Positions 28,001-41,169 of a DNA stretch of 64,000 nt are shown here, piece after piece; the first letter of the stretch is position 1, and the number at the start of each line of letters is the position of its first letter. Source of the DNA: Monarcha castaneiventris obscurior. Its lineage: Eukaryota; Chordata; Aves; Passeriformes; Monarchidae. The stretch spans positions 5,592,001-5,656,000 of the forward strand of contig JAMPIT010000437.1 in assembly GCA_026261815.1 (NCBI GenBank). The letters are read 5' to 3'. The notes under the pieces are model-generated. The model saw only the letters and a list, made by a program, of their open reading frames with translations. It was not told where the DNA came from and did not search any database. A program made the translations under genes and the position numbers.

Positions 28001-30569
28001 TTCACAATTTTCACCAGGAAAAAAGTTGTTTTCACAGCTTTGTTAACGTAACTATAAAACTCTGTGCACCCTGTGTTAAATTTTGGCATGAAACTTCTCA
28101 CCATAGGAGAATATACAACTTCTTAACACCTGATTTAACACTTTCCCCCACACACACACACACTTTAGAGGTTGAAAAATGTAACCTGGCAGACTTACAG
28201 TATAATATGTGGGTTAGAACATGCATCTTGGGCCATGTGCATGTGTTTGTCTATTTAAAATGTTGGGGGTGATGGAAACAATTTATTTATGTGTGGAACA
28301 AACATATACTGGATATTAAAAGAGTGAGTCTTGGGAAAGTCTGAAAGAATAGGGAGCCACAGGCAAATAACTGGCTTAACACAAGGAAACGTGCACTGAA
28401 AAGGAAGGATTTAGCAATTGAAGATGGGATTATCACATGATGAGTTGCAGCTGGTTCGGGAGAAGGACTGACAGTGAAACTAAGCCTGATTCTTCAGAGC
28501 CTGCCAGAGGGCAGAGGAACGGAAGCAAAACTTGTTGGCTGAAGTTATTGATGAGTTTTGTTGCAGCCCAGGTGTGTAATCCGGATGCCCTGCGTTTGGG
28601 GGCAGGCTGTGGTTTGTTTCCAGGATGTATTCCTGCAGCTCCCAGACTGGATTTATTTATGAGTGTCTCTGCTGCCTGGCATGACCAGCTTCACATGGAC
28701 GTGAGGGAGGCTCCGGCTGCATCCGTGCGCTGCACAGGGGCTGCAGCACTGGTGTGATAACAGCACTGGTGTGATAACAGCACTGGTGTGATAACAGCAT
28801 TGCTGCCTGAGCTGGAAAAGGCTTTGCTGGGGTAAGTCAGGTGTGAGAGCCATAATTCACAACAGATGCAGGTCCCAGTTCTGCACTGAAATCTGAGCGG
28901 GAGGAAACTCTGCCCACTCACGGCCATTTAGCCTGGGACACGAGTCACGGGATGGAGAGGGAACAAAGAGGGGCTCTCTGTGGGTCCCTGCCTCCTCTGC
29001 ATCCCCCTGAGCATTAATTTGTAGCCTATTATCCATTACATGCTTCATGCCCTTCTTCTTTCATTTCTTCTTCAAAACTATCTGTTTGGATGAGCGTGGG
29101 TGTGCAAATGAGGTTTTGATCTCCTTTGCTCTCTGCAGAAGTAACTTTTGATGCCAGATTTTGTGAAATTCGGTTTTGTTCATACTGAGATACCTGCATG
29201 CCAATATCCTTCTTGAAAGAATATTTTCTTAACAAGCCCTGATAATGGAAATACCTGTAAAAGGTACCAGCCTACATCAATGTAATTAGAACTTGGATTA
29301 AGGGAAAAAAAATACAAACCACTTTCAAACTTAGATTTCAAACCATGAAATGAAAAGACCTGAATTTCATACTTTTGGCAGGGAAGGAATTTCAACAGTA
29401 ATATAATATTCTGATCTTGAGAACAGAGATGCTTTATTTTAAATTGGAACCGGTGCTTTCCTATTGAGTGTGTAATTGGACTGTTTCAAATTTTTTTTTT
29501 TTTGCTATATTGTTAAATTGCACTTTTCAGGCTCATATTTTTATTCTTTATAGAATTATATTTATTTTTATTTTTGAAAGCAGGAGTCACATCACCTTTT
29601 TATACAGACTTATGGATGTTGATGATAATTTTAATCTGAAAATGGATGCTGACTATTGAAAGTCTATGAGTAAAAAGTAGTTTATGTTCCTAAAGCATTG
29701 CTGAATTGCCAGGTGGTTTGTAATTTTTGGCAATGAAGACTGGGTGCCACTATGTGATTAGAGTCCAGGTATTCAAAGCAAGGAAACCAGTGCATGGGAC
29801 TAACTGGTGCCTGCCTCACATAGTCCTCAGAAAATACCTACCATATCCCAAAGAATTCTTGAGAGTGCCTTAAGTTTTGGTATTTAAGAAGGAGGTCATG
29901 TGTATATTGCATGAGATACAGTTTTTTGTACTTCTCTTATTTATTTTTTTAACCTTCCAGGTTCATCTGTCATACAAGCATAAATCTGAGATATCAAAAG
30001 ATGTATAAAATCATAGAACTCCATAAATTGGAGTACAAAGAAAGATGGCCTGTTATTGTGACAAAGCTGCTGAAATACTGAAGCGTTGATGGCTCTTTCC
30101 CTTTGGCATAACTTCCATTTAAAAAATGAGAAAAAAAGACAATTTGGTTAACTGGGACACTTGACAGACAAGGTTGAAATTAGAGAGAAATGTGATTCTT
30201 TTATTTTGTCAGTCTCTGTAACCTTGTAGTCTCATAAATTAATTGTTCTAAAGTACTAATGACCTAGGAAAGGCAGATGTTGTATCCAGCTGTTAAATGT
30301 TTTTTTAATGCTTCCTTTTTTATAGAGGTAGTTAATTCCAGGGTAAAGCCTGAAACCATTTCAGGAAAGAAATTTCTAATGTAGCCTTCAGATGACTAAC
30401 AAGAGCAATGGTAGTGTGTAAAAGCAGTATGAACATCTGATATTAACTACTGATTTTGAGCCATCCCCCTATCCAGAGGTGACAGGACCTCTATGTTTGT
30501 GTGGGGAAGGAGGAAAGGAAATTTGGGGCTTTGCTGCCTTGGGCTCTCCAGCAGGAGAATTGAGCATTG
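25073..30569. other. Unique DNA with small repeats, no gene recognised
   Basis: No recognisable exon. It contains a (CA)n run near 28150-28163 and a 17-bp triplicate at 28744-28794 (listed separately). A relatively GC-richer patch lies at about 28430-29010; I see no promoter motif or exon in it that I could defend. Around 25440-25640 the sequence is dense in homeobox-type words and may be a non-coding regulatory element. Confidence 0.5.
28744..28794 (+). repeat. 17-bp tandem triplicate
   Basis: Three perfect head-to-tail copies of the 17-mer cagcactggtgtgataa, followed by a partial copy 'cagcattgctg'. Perfect identity implies recent slippage or unequal exchange. No surrounding feature explains it. 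Confidence 0.95.
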
Positions 30570-31115
30570 TGTCATCTGTTCCAGAAACTCGAGTTCACTT
30601 TGAGTCCTGTGTGTGGTTTTGGGCACTACAAAATAAGAAGGATACAGAGCTACGGGAGAGTGTCCAAAGGAGGCTGTGAAGAAGGCGAAGGGTCTGAAGG
30701 AGAAGCCAGACCAGGAATGGCTGAGGTCACTTGGTCTGTGCAGCCTGGAGAAGGGGAGACTGAGCTCAGACCTCATTGGGGTCTGCAGCTTCCTCATGAG
30801 GGGAAGTGGAGGGGCAGATACTGATCTCTGCTCTCTGGTGACCAGGGACAGGACCTGAGGGAATGGCCTGAAGTGGTGTCAGGGGAGGTTTAGGCTGGAT
30901 ATTAGGAAAAGGTTCTTCACCCAGAGAGTGGTTGGGCACTGAACAGGCTCCCCAGGGCAGTGGTCACAGCCCCAAGCCTGACAGAGCTCAAAAAGTGTTT
31001 GGACAAGGCACTCAGGCACAGGGTGGGATTGTTGGGCTGTCCTGTGCAGGGCCAGAGGTTGGACTTCAGTGATCCTTGTGGGTCCCTTCCAGCCCAGGAC
31101 ATTTATTCTATGATT
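30570..31115 (+). mobile_element. CR1 non-LTR retrotransposon, 3' part with intact terminus
   Basis: This is the longest CR1 copy in the window, about 0.55 kb. The order is typical of a CR1 3' region: 'ggttttgggcactacaaaat' near the start, then the 'gcctggagaagg' segment, 'ttaggctggatattaggaaa', 'ggttcttcacccagagagtg', 'aggctccccagggcagtggt', and finally 'cagcccaggacatttattct' running into the CR1 end ATTCTATGATT. The protein-like frames in and opposite it are translations of the repeat. Insertions are 5'-truncated by incomplete reverse transcription, and this one lacks ORF2 coding for endonuclease/RT. The left boundary is approximate. Confidence 0.93.
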
Positions 31116-31238
31116 AACTAAGTTTATCATCTCGAGGTGACTGAGTGCTCTTTCAGTGTCTCATGAGTGTCTCATCCTCACCGTGTTCTCGACTCCAAGC
31201 TCTTTCTATTACTCTTATTTCCTTCTACAGATTGAAAG

Positions 31239-31357
31239 TGCTTTGGATGGAGCTCTGAGCAGCCTGGTCTAATGAAAGGTGCTCCTGCCCATGGCAGGGG
31301 GGTTGGAATGAAATGAGCTTTAAGGTCCCTTCCAACCCAAACCATTCTGTGATCCTC
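31239..31357 (+). mobile_element. CR1 3'-end fragment
   Basis: A short CR1 end: 'gagcagcctggtctaatgaa', 'cctgcccatggcaggggggt', 'ggtcccttccaacccaaacc', then ATTCTGTGATC. It lies only about 125 bp downstream of another CR1 copy in the same orientation. It belongs to a different CR1 subfamily, judged by the 'catggcaggggg' segment that the upstream copy lacks. Confidence 0.92.
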
Positions 31358-33480
31358 TGACTGAAAGCATGGAAATGTATTATACTGAGCTACAATAGAA
31401 CTACTTCCCTAAAAAAAAACCCTTTTTTTTTTCCACTTAGACATTTTTATTCTTTGTTGTGTTACTAAGGGACTGACAAAGAGAAAAAAAGCTGCAAATG
31501 GTCTTAAATTTAGCCTATGACAGACTGCAGGCACAGCAGATTTGAAATCTTTATTTCAGTACCACATAGTTTTGCAACTAGTTTTAAGTACACTGTACAA
31601 ACTTTGTTGCTAATAAACCCAAAGGTATGTTTTTACATTGCTTTCATCTCTTACGGGCTTCTTCCCATCCTAGTGTCACATCATACACTCCACATATTTT
31701 CGTAATTCTTATGTTATTTTTTAGTCTGTGTCTTCTTTTATATTTCTCCTAACTATGTCAGAAAGCAATCATAAAAATGATTTATTTTTACTCCATATGG
31801 AAGTTCGTGGGTATTCAGAAAGATTATATGAGGGTTTTAGTGCTGACTTCATTAGCTGTGATCCTGTTTTTATTCAAATCCTCTCTGGCAGAACCGGTAA
31901 AATAACGTCACAGGGTTTTTATGTGTGTGGAATTATGTAATTTGTTTTGTAATTATACAATGAATATAGAAGCAGGAAAAAAAACCCCTTTTTCATTAAT
32001 TATTATACAGGAAAACACAAGATTTAATCTTTTAAAAACTTTTAGGTTGTGGGGGAGCATTGGGAATGATGCCATGTCAAATATTTATCCATCCCTTCCG
32101 GACAAAGTGTCGTGTGAGGTAAGAAAGAAAATGCAGTTAGAACAGCAGAAAACATTTCTGGCCACGTTACACATCGATCATTCTTACAGGGAGGAAAAAA
32201 AATATGCCCTGCATTACTTAAAGGTGCTGGGAAGTAGGATGGAGCCCAATTCTGTTACGGGAACAAATAATTTTGCCCTTCCTGTAACAGGTCAGTGTTT
32301 TTGCAGCTGCTTTTTGTCCCTGAATATACTGGGCTTATGTGGCTGTCACTGGAAACTCGATTGCTACCAACAATAGAGTTTTGTATTTGTCACTCCTGAG
32401 AAAATGTGCAGCAGAGCTGGGCAGAGGCTTCCTCTGCTGAGAAAGGACCTCTGAAGGATCCTCATGCGTGGAGGTGTCCTTTGACTGGAGGAGAAGTGTT
32501 TCAGCCCTGCTGAATAGAACAAATTGAATTGTTCAGTGTTTGAAAATAGAAAAACGAGTTTGAATAGTCGGGGCCTTGATCTTGTGTATTTACCAGCAGC
32601 ATGATTGAAATCACATGGAAAGTGATTTCTGTCATCAAATTCTACATTTCTGCTGCTATCACGTGTTCCTGGTAGTCTGAAGAGAGGAGTCAGGAGTGTT
32701 TAGCATGCAGTGATCAACTTACCTGAGCTCTGCAAGGGATTTTTTTTGGCTTGTGTCCCTGTGGTTGCACAGCTGATGTGAAGGCTGGCTGTGTGGCAGG
32801 TCAGAGTCCCCAAGGACAGGTTTCATGGCCCTCCCGTCCGTGTCACTCCAAGTGCCTCGGCCTCTTCCTGACCTGGGATTTTAGCCTGCAACTTGCTTCC
32901 AGAAATAAATGAATGAATACAAATGCAGCTGTGTGAAAACAAGACTGCAGCATGGTTCTCACTTACAGTAAATACACTGGGCTGATTAATTCTCTTGACA
33001 GTTTCCTTATGCCACTGATCAAAATAACATTGCTGTTACCTGTGTCAGTTGTTTCATCAAGCTTATCTCATATCAGGCAGTTCAACGCTGCCTAAATAAA
33101 ATATTCTTAATGCTTATGGTTGCACTCAGAATTACTTTGGCAAATCAGTTAGAAATGATGACCTGTTTAACCAGGGGTAAGGTGAAAATCTCCTGTACTG
33201 TTTTACATTTAAAAAAAGAAAAGTCTGATAAAGTGGAGTGTGCATTAATGAGTGAGTGATACCAAAAGCTGCCAGACTTCTGAGCTGTGTCTGCCCCTGT
33301 TATCAATGACAGTAAAAGATTTGTGGATCTGCTTATGAAAGGGTGTTTTATTCACCAGGTAAGTCAGGTTCACTGCTAATTTATACTGGGGGTCTGCTCC
33401 AGGCCACCCACCCAGGAATACTGAGTGGATTGAGACCTTTTATAGACAGAGAAGAGTAGCCTCACATTCTCAAGCCTCAT
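31358..33480. other. Unique DNA, possible but unsupported open frame
   Basis: About 2.1 kb without a recognised gene. A 151-codon open frame lies at 31921-32376 on the plus strand. I recognise no family in it. A stretch inside it, 32046-32119, is bordered by an AG after a pyrimidine-rich run and by GTAAGA, so it looks exon-like. That may be chance, because the frame length is within what random sequence of this size gives. Confidence 0.3.
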
Positions 33481-33567
33481 GGAATCCTGGTCTAGTGGGA
33501 GATATCCCTGCCCATGGCAGGGTGCTGGAACTCAATGAGCTTTAAGGACCCTTCCAACCCAACCGGG
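33481..33567 (+). mobile_element. CR1 3'-end fragment
   Basis: A short CR1 terminus: 'cctggtctagtgggagatat', 'ccctgcccatggcagggtgc', 'ttaaggacccttccaaccca'. The terminal ATTCTGTGAT motif is missing or mutated. Same subfamily type as the copy at 31.3 kb. Confidence 0.85.
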
Positions 33568-36500
33568 AAGTTATTTGAGTGTGCAGTGGCACACTTCCAT
33601 TTGGAGGAAAAGGCTTCTGAAATGGTGTTATACTAAATGTTAACTGTGTGAATTATTTGCTTTGTGATTTTTTTTCCCCAGTGACATTGATCCAGTTTAA
33701 GCATGTGAAACTTCTGTGAAATTGCAGCAGTTTTACTTAGTTTTGCTGTAAAAACATCTCAAAGCAGGAGGCTGTGGATGGTTTTTGATCATATTAACTT
33801 GTATTTAGCTGCAATAAAAAAAGCTCTTTAAACAATGTTTAATTTTGAGCACAATGATCCTTGTGGTTGTCAGTGAAACTAAATACAAGTTATTCACCTG
33901 CTCAATGTCCAGTACACCTTGAGTGGTGTTTGTAAAGGGTTGTGTAATGCCCAGGTCCATACAGTTTTATTTCTGATATGCAGGAGGCTGGAAAAACTAG
34001 GCAGAGAAGTCATTGTCTAAGGTCTGAGGAAACTACTGAGAAAGCTCATGTTAAAAGTTGGAATATTGGAAGGGTTCTCTGTTGATTTCCTAAACCCTTC
34101 TCTGGGTAGGATCTGTTCTTCTATATGCAGTGGACTTCTGTGCCAGAATTTCTTGCTCTTGTGTGGCAGTCCAGCCCTTCCTTAAGTGAAGTCTTGTTTC
34201 ACTGTGGTGGGACTGTGCTGTGCTGCTTGGGCTCTCTGCTTTTGTTAGTGGTGTTATTCCTATGATCCTTCTCTTTAAACTGAAGAATGATGGTATTTGT
34301 GAGTATTTATGCTGCTTTTTGATGTCAAAACCATGACTATCACCAGGACCACCCTTCCCTTCTGACAGGGAGAGTGAGTTGTGTCCTGTTCTAGAAACAG
34401 ACAAATGGTTATGGAACGTGGTTTGAGCCACTCAGTTGCTATCAGGTAACTGGCAGCACATGCTGAAGCCAAGGGGCTGAAACAAAGTAAGTAAAAAAAA
34501 AAAGAGAGAGAAAAAACCCCAGAAAACTTATTTCTGGTAATGTGAAATTCACATCATCTCTCAGAACTTAGGTCTTATCTGGTTGAGTGCTGCAGATGTA
34601 CTTGTATGTACAAAATGTGCTCTATTCAGCTGTTGAATAATGAAGAACTTGCTGTAGAATGAGTTAAACTGCCCTGTGTCAAGGGGAATTCAAAGAACTG
34701 ACCTATATGAAAGCAATTTGTACAAAAGCCATCAGTTTCATAGAAATCTCTCTAAACAACCTCAAAATCTACAAGTGTTCTCTGAATTGACTAGTTTCCT
34801 TAAAAACACTACTGAATATTCATTGTGAGGATGTAAAAAAATGACTTTACTTGTTCCCAAGAGCCTAAATTTTAGACTAATAATAATTAGGAAAAAACCC
34901 ACACCCAACCCTCAAGAGAAACCCACCGAAACCCCCCTATTAATCTTTAATTTGAACAGAATATTTCAGACAGACAGCATGTTACTTGACCGTTTTTAGT
35001 TATTGTATTTGTCCGTCATAAAGGTTTTTGCCAACATTACTGTTACATGAAGCTTGCAAAAAAAAGCTCTCTCTGCAAAGGAAAATATTTTTAAGAAAAA
35101 AGTATGTAAATCCACCCAATTCTGAGAAGGCTCAAAGGGTAAGACTGGTTGTTCCTCAGTCAGTGACCATAAACTTTGGCCTTTCAGTGTAACATTGCTC
35201 CCGCATAAAAAAAATAATTTAAAAAAAATTTACCTTGACAGTGCCTGATTAAGCTTGTTTACACCATCAAAGAAGTTTTAATTCTCTTGTGGTGATGGTA
35301 TTAAAATCACAGTGCTTCACTCGCTCTGCAGTTCTTTGGAGAACTATTTAAATTAAAGTCATAATACTCATTTTATTGAGGAGTTGCATTAAAAATACAA
35401 GTATGAAAGCACTATCTTGCTGATGGAGGACTATATTGAAAGGCATCAAGTAAAATTTATATTGGAAGAACTGTCAGTGAAAAGGGTAATTAATCAAGAT
35501 CCTTGCACATCCTATTTTTTATTTTTGTCTTTATTAGAATCCTATGAACATGACAATAGGTGTATTCTTCTGATTAATGACCAATCTGTGCAATTGATCC
35601 AGCAGATTCAGTTACTGTTTGTGATTGGCCTTCTGTCTAATAAAATACTGCTATTCATTTTCTATTCAAGGACATAAGTATTTCAGAACTTCTGAGATTT
35701 TAAGGGCTTTGGAGAGGTAAGTGGTTTTGTATGTCTTAGTGACCAAAGAACAATTAAAAAAAAAAAAAAAGAGGAAAAAAATCCAAGATTTAAAACAAAA
35801 AACATAAGCCATACATATATATATTTATCTCACATAAATATATACTCTGTACATATTGATAAATATACTACAAATACTTACATATTTTTATATACATTAA
35901 AACTGTGCACAATCTCTCCACAGCAGTTGGGCACTATTATGTGTGCCACAATATGTAAAGGTTATCTCTGACTCTGTTGTTTTATTCTTGATGTGAATTT
36001 GACACTTGAGCATCATGAAACACTTACATACTTTTCAGAATGCAGGATTCATTTGCAGATTGTGCAGTTTGCCTCACCACCCTCTTCCTTCCTTACTCCA
36101 AAGCTGGTAATACCAATTTCTTAAGGTTTTCATTTAAGTTTCTGCCTTGTTCAGCATCAATAAATTGGTCAATAAATGACATAAGTTGTGTGTCAAAAGA
36201 CAAGATTCTCATGAACACCCTGGAGTGTTTAAGCTGATGGGACTCTGGCAGGGATGGTAATTGCAGTGGGAGTGACAGGCACTGTTCTCTGCTGACCCCT
36301 CACTGTGGTTTCTGTAAAAGACAGGACATGCTGTATGAGATTTTTCTCCCATGAATTTACTTTTTAGCATTTATGAAGCTATCTAGTCATCTTTTTGAAC
36401 TATTGTGAATGTCAGTCCCCTGCTAGGCTGTCATTCAAAAATAAAGATGACCAAAAAATCAATTATTAAACCTATCAGGGTACAGATCTGCAGGCAGATG

Positions 36501-37689
36501 AATGGTGCAGGTGCACCTGATTGTTCCTGTTCTCTGGAACTCCTTATCCAAAGTCTAGGTGCTGCACTTTGAGCTGGGCTGCAGCAAGCTCATGGAAACT
36601 GTGCTGCTGACTCCAGTGGAATAAAGTTGGTGATTACAGTCCCATGTAGAAAACCTTTTTATTCTAGTGTTAATGTTTGAGTGGGCTTCTGACATTCCTG
36701 ATTCTCGGCAGGGTATTAGACCAGAAGGTTGATTTCTACTTCCATAAAACACTCAGTGTATATACAGTTTTAAAAAATTTGAGGTCTCCATATTTCATTT
36801 CATAGGAAACAAATGGAATGTCATACATTACCACCTACAGCTTTTTCTTTTTTTTTTGCCAGTTTCCTGTTTAAATGACTTTTTCTGTTTTGATTTTCAC
36901 ATTAGCCTTCTCTTTGATGTAATAATTGAGTCTTGTTCAGAATAAAAGGAAAAAAACTCACTGAGGAGCATGTTTCAGAGATTTAAAAAGAGGTGATTTG
37001 TAAAATTGCATTATTTAATAAAACTCTGGATGATTTCTGGTACGGCTTTTGGCTCTTTAACATAGTGCTATTTATAAAGATAGCTGTCAAAGAGGTGACA
37101 ATGCCTGGAAGATTTTATAGTATGAAGGGTCAAAACTCTGGCCTGTCCTTACAGAAGGACAGATCTGTTCTAGCTGCCATACTGATCATACTGGAGTTCA
37201 ATAACTCATCTCCTTGGTGCAATTCATTTTCATTAATGACCTGCGATCAGCCTGAACATAACTCCTTAGTGCCTGATTAGTAGAACATTTAAATTTAACA
37301 GAACATGGCATTAAGCATCTTCTGCAGAGGGGCACAGGTGGGCCATAGATTTTTGGGTGAGGATGACTGGGAAAATTCCAAAGCAGATAAGGGAATGCTC
37401 TTGGTGAGCATCATCACCTGTGCTTGGGCAAAATGTGATCAGTCCAGGGGGGTGGCACAGGAGAGGATCAAAACTGTTCATACCCCAGGTAATTAGGAAG
37501 TCATTTGTTTAATTTAGATGTAGTAACCATTGCAAGTCATCAGATGGTGACATCAGGGTGCCAGAAGCCACCAGTGACTGGCTGGGTTATTTTCTAATTC
37601 TAATTTTCTATTACAAAATAACTCAACATCAGACTTTATGTCAGTGGGCTTATGCTCCTTGGTTTGTAGGTGTGACATGTGAATATAGC
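33568..37689. other. Unique AT-rich DNA, no gene recognised
   Basis: No recognisable exon or transposon. It includes an A15 run at 35756-35770 followed by about 120 bp of strongly AT-rich sequence with ATATAT and TATATAC words (35810-35900). That is a simple-sequence region and not a promoter I can support. Confidence 0.5.
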
Positions 37690-37769
37690 AACTCCCTGCA
37701 AGAGCCATGGCAGGGGGTTGGACTGGATGATGTCCAGAAGTCCCATCCAACCTTAATGAATCTGTGATT
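37690..37769 (+). mobile_element. CR1 3'-end fragment
   Basis: A short CR1 end: 'agagccatggcagggggttg', 'gactggatgatgtccagaag', 'tcccatccaaccttaatgaa', then TCTGTGATTC. The 'gttggactggatgat' core is the commonest bird CR1 3' signature. Confidence 0.88.
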
Positions 37770-37810
37770 CATACCTGTAAAACAAGAACTGCATACAAGG
37801 AGGCAGAAGT

Positions 37811-37896
37811 GGTTTTGGTGTTTTTTGTTTTATTTGTTTGGTTTTGGTGGTTGTTTGGTTTTTTTGTGGTTTTTTTGTTTTGTGTTGCTTTTGTTT
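37811..37896 (+). repeat. T/G low-complexity tract
   Basis: About 85 bases made almost entirely of T and G (GGTTTT, TTTGTTTGG and T6-T7 runs). It directly precedes a 30/32-bp tandem duplication. It is simple sequence with no coding content. Confidence 0.85.
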
Positions 37897-37903
37897 AATA
37901 ATT

Positions 37904-37965
37904 AGGTGAAGGAAATTATGTTTCTCTTTCTCTAGAGGTGAAGGAAATTGTTTCTCTTTCTCTAG
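37904..37965 (+). repeat. Tandem duplication, 32 bp then 30 bp
   Basis: Two adjacent copies start with aggtgaaggaaatt and end with gtttctctttctctag. The second copy differs only by lacking two bases (AT) in the middle. Each ends in a pyrimidine-rich run plus AG followed by AGGTGA or AGCTG, so each copy looks like a splice acceptor. There is no sign of an exon. Confidence 0.92.
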
Positions 37966-40900
37966 AGCTGCCCGTATAATAACCCTTGTGGTTAAATAAA
38001 GTGTAATTGGACTATGGATCTGTAGATAGTAGTAATCATTGTAACTGTTAGCCTGTAGAAGATGTATTTAGCCTTATGAGTGTGTTATTAATAGGGCAAC
38101 ATTATTTAGGGTTGTTGGGAAAATCAGTATTGAAATACAGTTGCCCCGAACATTAATATCATTAGAACAAAGTAATGCTTTCTGGTTGGTAGTGGAAAAT
38201 GATCTATGACAAAGGAAAACTCCTGACTTGCAGAGAAGAGAGTGCTCTAGGGTACAGTGTGCCTCTGCTGAAAGGCTGGGCAGTGGGAAACGAAAAAAAA
38301 CCTGGGAATAATTGACTGCTGTATCCAAGGTTACAGGAGTAGGGAAAGGGACAATGAAAAAGACATTTTGCAGTGACATTCTGACACTGATTTTCATAAA
38401 TCTCTGGTTGTAGGTTAATGAAATGCTTTGTTTTGCACTCTGGGAGTGGTGCTCTGGCAGCCCATTGGATGTTTATTGTGGTTGGTGGTAAGGGAATGCT
38501 GAGAGCTTGGGATTTAGCAGGGGAAGTGCTGGGTACTACACAAGGGACAGTGTTGATTCTGGTGCTGCTTTAGAGTTTTAGAGTAGCATCAATTTACTGT
38601 CTCACTGGGCTGAATCATCCTGGTGTTAAACTAATGCAAATTGTAACTGCCTGATGGATAGATGGAACCAGAAATATCTCCCAAGTCTCCATTCTGCCAC
38701 TTGAAAGCTTAAGGTGTAAAAATTTATGGCAGACTTGCCCAACTTGTGCCATCGTGGGGCATTCAATTACGGATCTATGAGGCTGGCTTGGTATTTTTCA
38801 TTTTCTAAACTTCTACGCAGTTATTCATTCCAGGACAGATTCAAAGTGTAGTGTTCTGGAAATTGTGTGTCCCTTCTCTCTTAAACTGTTGACCTGCTGC
38901 TAAGAAGCCTCAAGGGGAATAAAAAAATAACTGAGCTGAATCAGATCACCCAGGCTGTGTTACCTGCTGCCACCTGCTCACAGGATGATGAGAACTTTGG
39001 GTAATGCCTGCTGGTTTAATGATGCTTATTTTCTGTGTGGTGATCGAAACAGCTGATAAGTTTTGTGTTCCAGGACTTCCACATTTTCTGCATGTATTAA
39101 AGTTACTTGAATTTGTGGTGATTTGTTGGAAACTTCAACAACACAGTATTCTAGCCTGGAACTGGTTCAGTGGTTGCTTGGCTTTACTCTGCTTCTTGCC
39201 CAGGGTTGTGCAATCCAGATGTGTTTGGTTGGGCAGTGGGGGATAGGACCAGTATTGAAAGGAAATTGGAGCCATTGGGGTCAGCAGGACTGAGTGCCAG
39301 TACGGTGCTTTTAAGTCTACATAGGTTAAAACTCTTGGTAGGTTGAATATTAGGACTTTCTTGAACCCCACATGTTATTTCTGAAGGTTTAAGATTCTCT
39401 TTTTATGTCATAGGGTGTAAAACACCTTCCTTTTCTTCCTGCTGGTGCCACTGAAACAGTAAGTTTTTGCTAGGATAGATAATGATTAACTTCAGTGCTA
39501 TTTGTACACAGGGAAGGAGACAGCTGGCACACTGCCAGGTTTGCTTTGGCTGCCCAGGAAAACCAAGCAAAATCTTGGGGGAGAAAACCAGTTGGTCACT
39601 GGCAGGAGGCAGTGTCTGAGGACTTACCCAAATTTAAACCAAAGCCACTGCTGCTGTGTTGAGAAGACCTGCTCCAGGGCAGAGGGTGAGGAGATGGTGT
39701 CAGAGCACTTGCTCAGCATCTGGCAGGCAGATGTGTGATCCAAGTGGGAAAAGCTGTAACTGTCTTTGAGGCGGCAACAGGAGAGACTTTCCCACTTGCT
39801 GCATAGAACTGAGTCTTAGTTTGTATTTTAACTGACGCAGTATCCTCTGAAATATTTTTAAAAAGTGCATTGCGTGGCGATGCTGGTCAGTCTGCAGGTG
39901 TGATGTTTACAGAGGTTTACCTGAAGCCTTTATTCAGTGTCCCATCTGTATGTAACTCAGTATTTTGCAGAGAGGACGTGCAGTTAGAAAGCTTGCTGTA
40001 GGCTGGGAATTCCCAAACCTTGGACCTAGTTGCCACTCCTGGGGATAGGACTTCTGTTCTACAGTGACAGGGACAGCAGTTCAGGGCTCTGTGCTACATC
40101 TGGCAAGTTTTTTTGGGGGAGTGCAAGTCCCCAGCTTCCTTCCTGCCTGCCCACGAGGTGGTGCATGGGGCTGCCGCGTTGTGCTTGGCCATGGACGGGT
40201 TCTGGAGAGTCATTCCAGACTCCCGTTTTTCTCACATACTGCTAAATAATGGTTTGTGTGTCACCAGATGCATGAGGAACCTCGCAGGGGTTGGTGGTGA
40301 GGGTTGTGAGCTCTCTAGGTACTCTAATGAAGCCATATTATTTTCTAGCTAAAACTTGGTTATTTTTTCCTTAAATATCTCTGGTATTAAGTAACACTGG
40401 TGTAAGGTGGTGTAGATAAATGTACCCTGTGTCTCTCTAAATCTGTCTCTAATCTTGTCTAAAACCATATGCTTGGCAGCTTAAGAGCCATAAGTAGAGG
40501 ATGCAAATGTGAAACATCAGGGATGTTTGTGTGGAGCGCTAAGGGATGATTCATACTGAAATAATTTTATGTTGTGTATTCCTAGCTAAATATTAGCAGA
40601 ATTCATATGACTACCAGAACTTGATAATGTGTAAAAATTGTGACAAAGCCACTTGAGATGCACTTTAGTTATATATCAGGAAAAAAGTTAGAGAAGGCTC
40701 ATACATCACTGTAAGAAATAAAACGCATAACGCTTCAGTTAAATGTATTTTAAGTATGTAAAAAGAATAAGAAAAAGCAAATAAATCTATTAGAAGTAGT
40801 TGAAAAAATGTTTTGTATGTGTTTGTTGTGTGAATGTTCTTTGTTTAAAATTATCTACATTTATTTCCTCATTTTGCCTCTTCATTTTTGCCCTTTCAGA

Positions 40901-41169
40901 AGCTTTCTTCTAGAATGGTCTAGAAAGTTTTCTTGCAAGGCTTTTCTTTTTCCTTGAAAGCCAAGCACTTGCCATTCTTTCCCCTAAGGAGCTTTTTGTT
41001 CAGTTGTAATACAATTTAGAACAGTGTTGGAGCATTGTTAATGGCAGGGAAAACAAGTACAAGGCAGGTACTGGGGAAGCCATCTATGGCAGGCAGGTCT
41101 CCATTCCTGCAAAATTAATGGCTTTTGCTTCAGTCATGGCTTAATTAATATGCAGATTATTTATACTAC
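37966..41169. other. Unique DNA upstream of the ERV, no gene recognised
   Basis: About 3.2 kb with no recognised exon, RNA gene or transposon. A slightly GC-richer patch sits at about 40050-40300. The last bases before the ERV, ACTAC at 41165-41169, form the left half of the imperfect target-site duplication. Confidence 0.5.

Noticed and set aside
30447..30858. Overlapping open frames on both strands (60-116 codons)
   Set aside because: Mostly within the CR1 3' region (30570-31115), with an extension into flanking unique DNA; repeat-derived.
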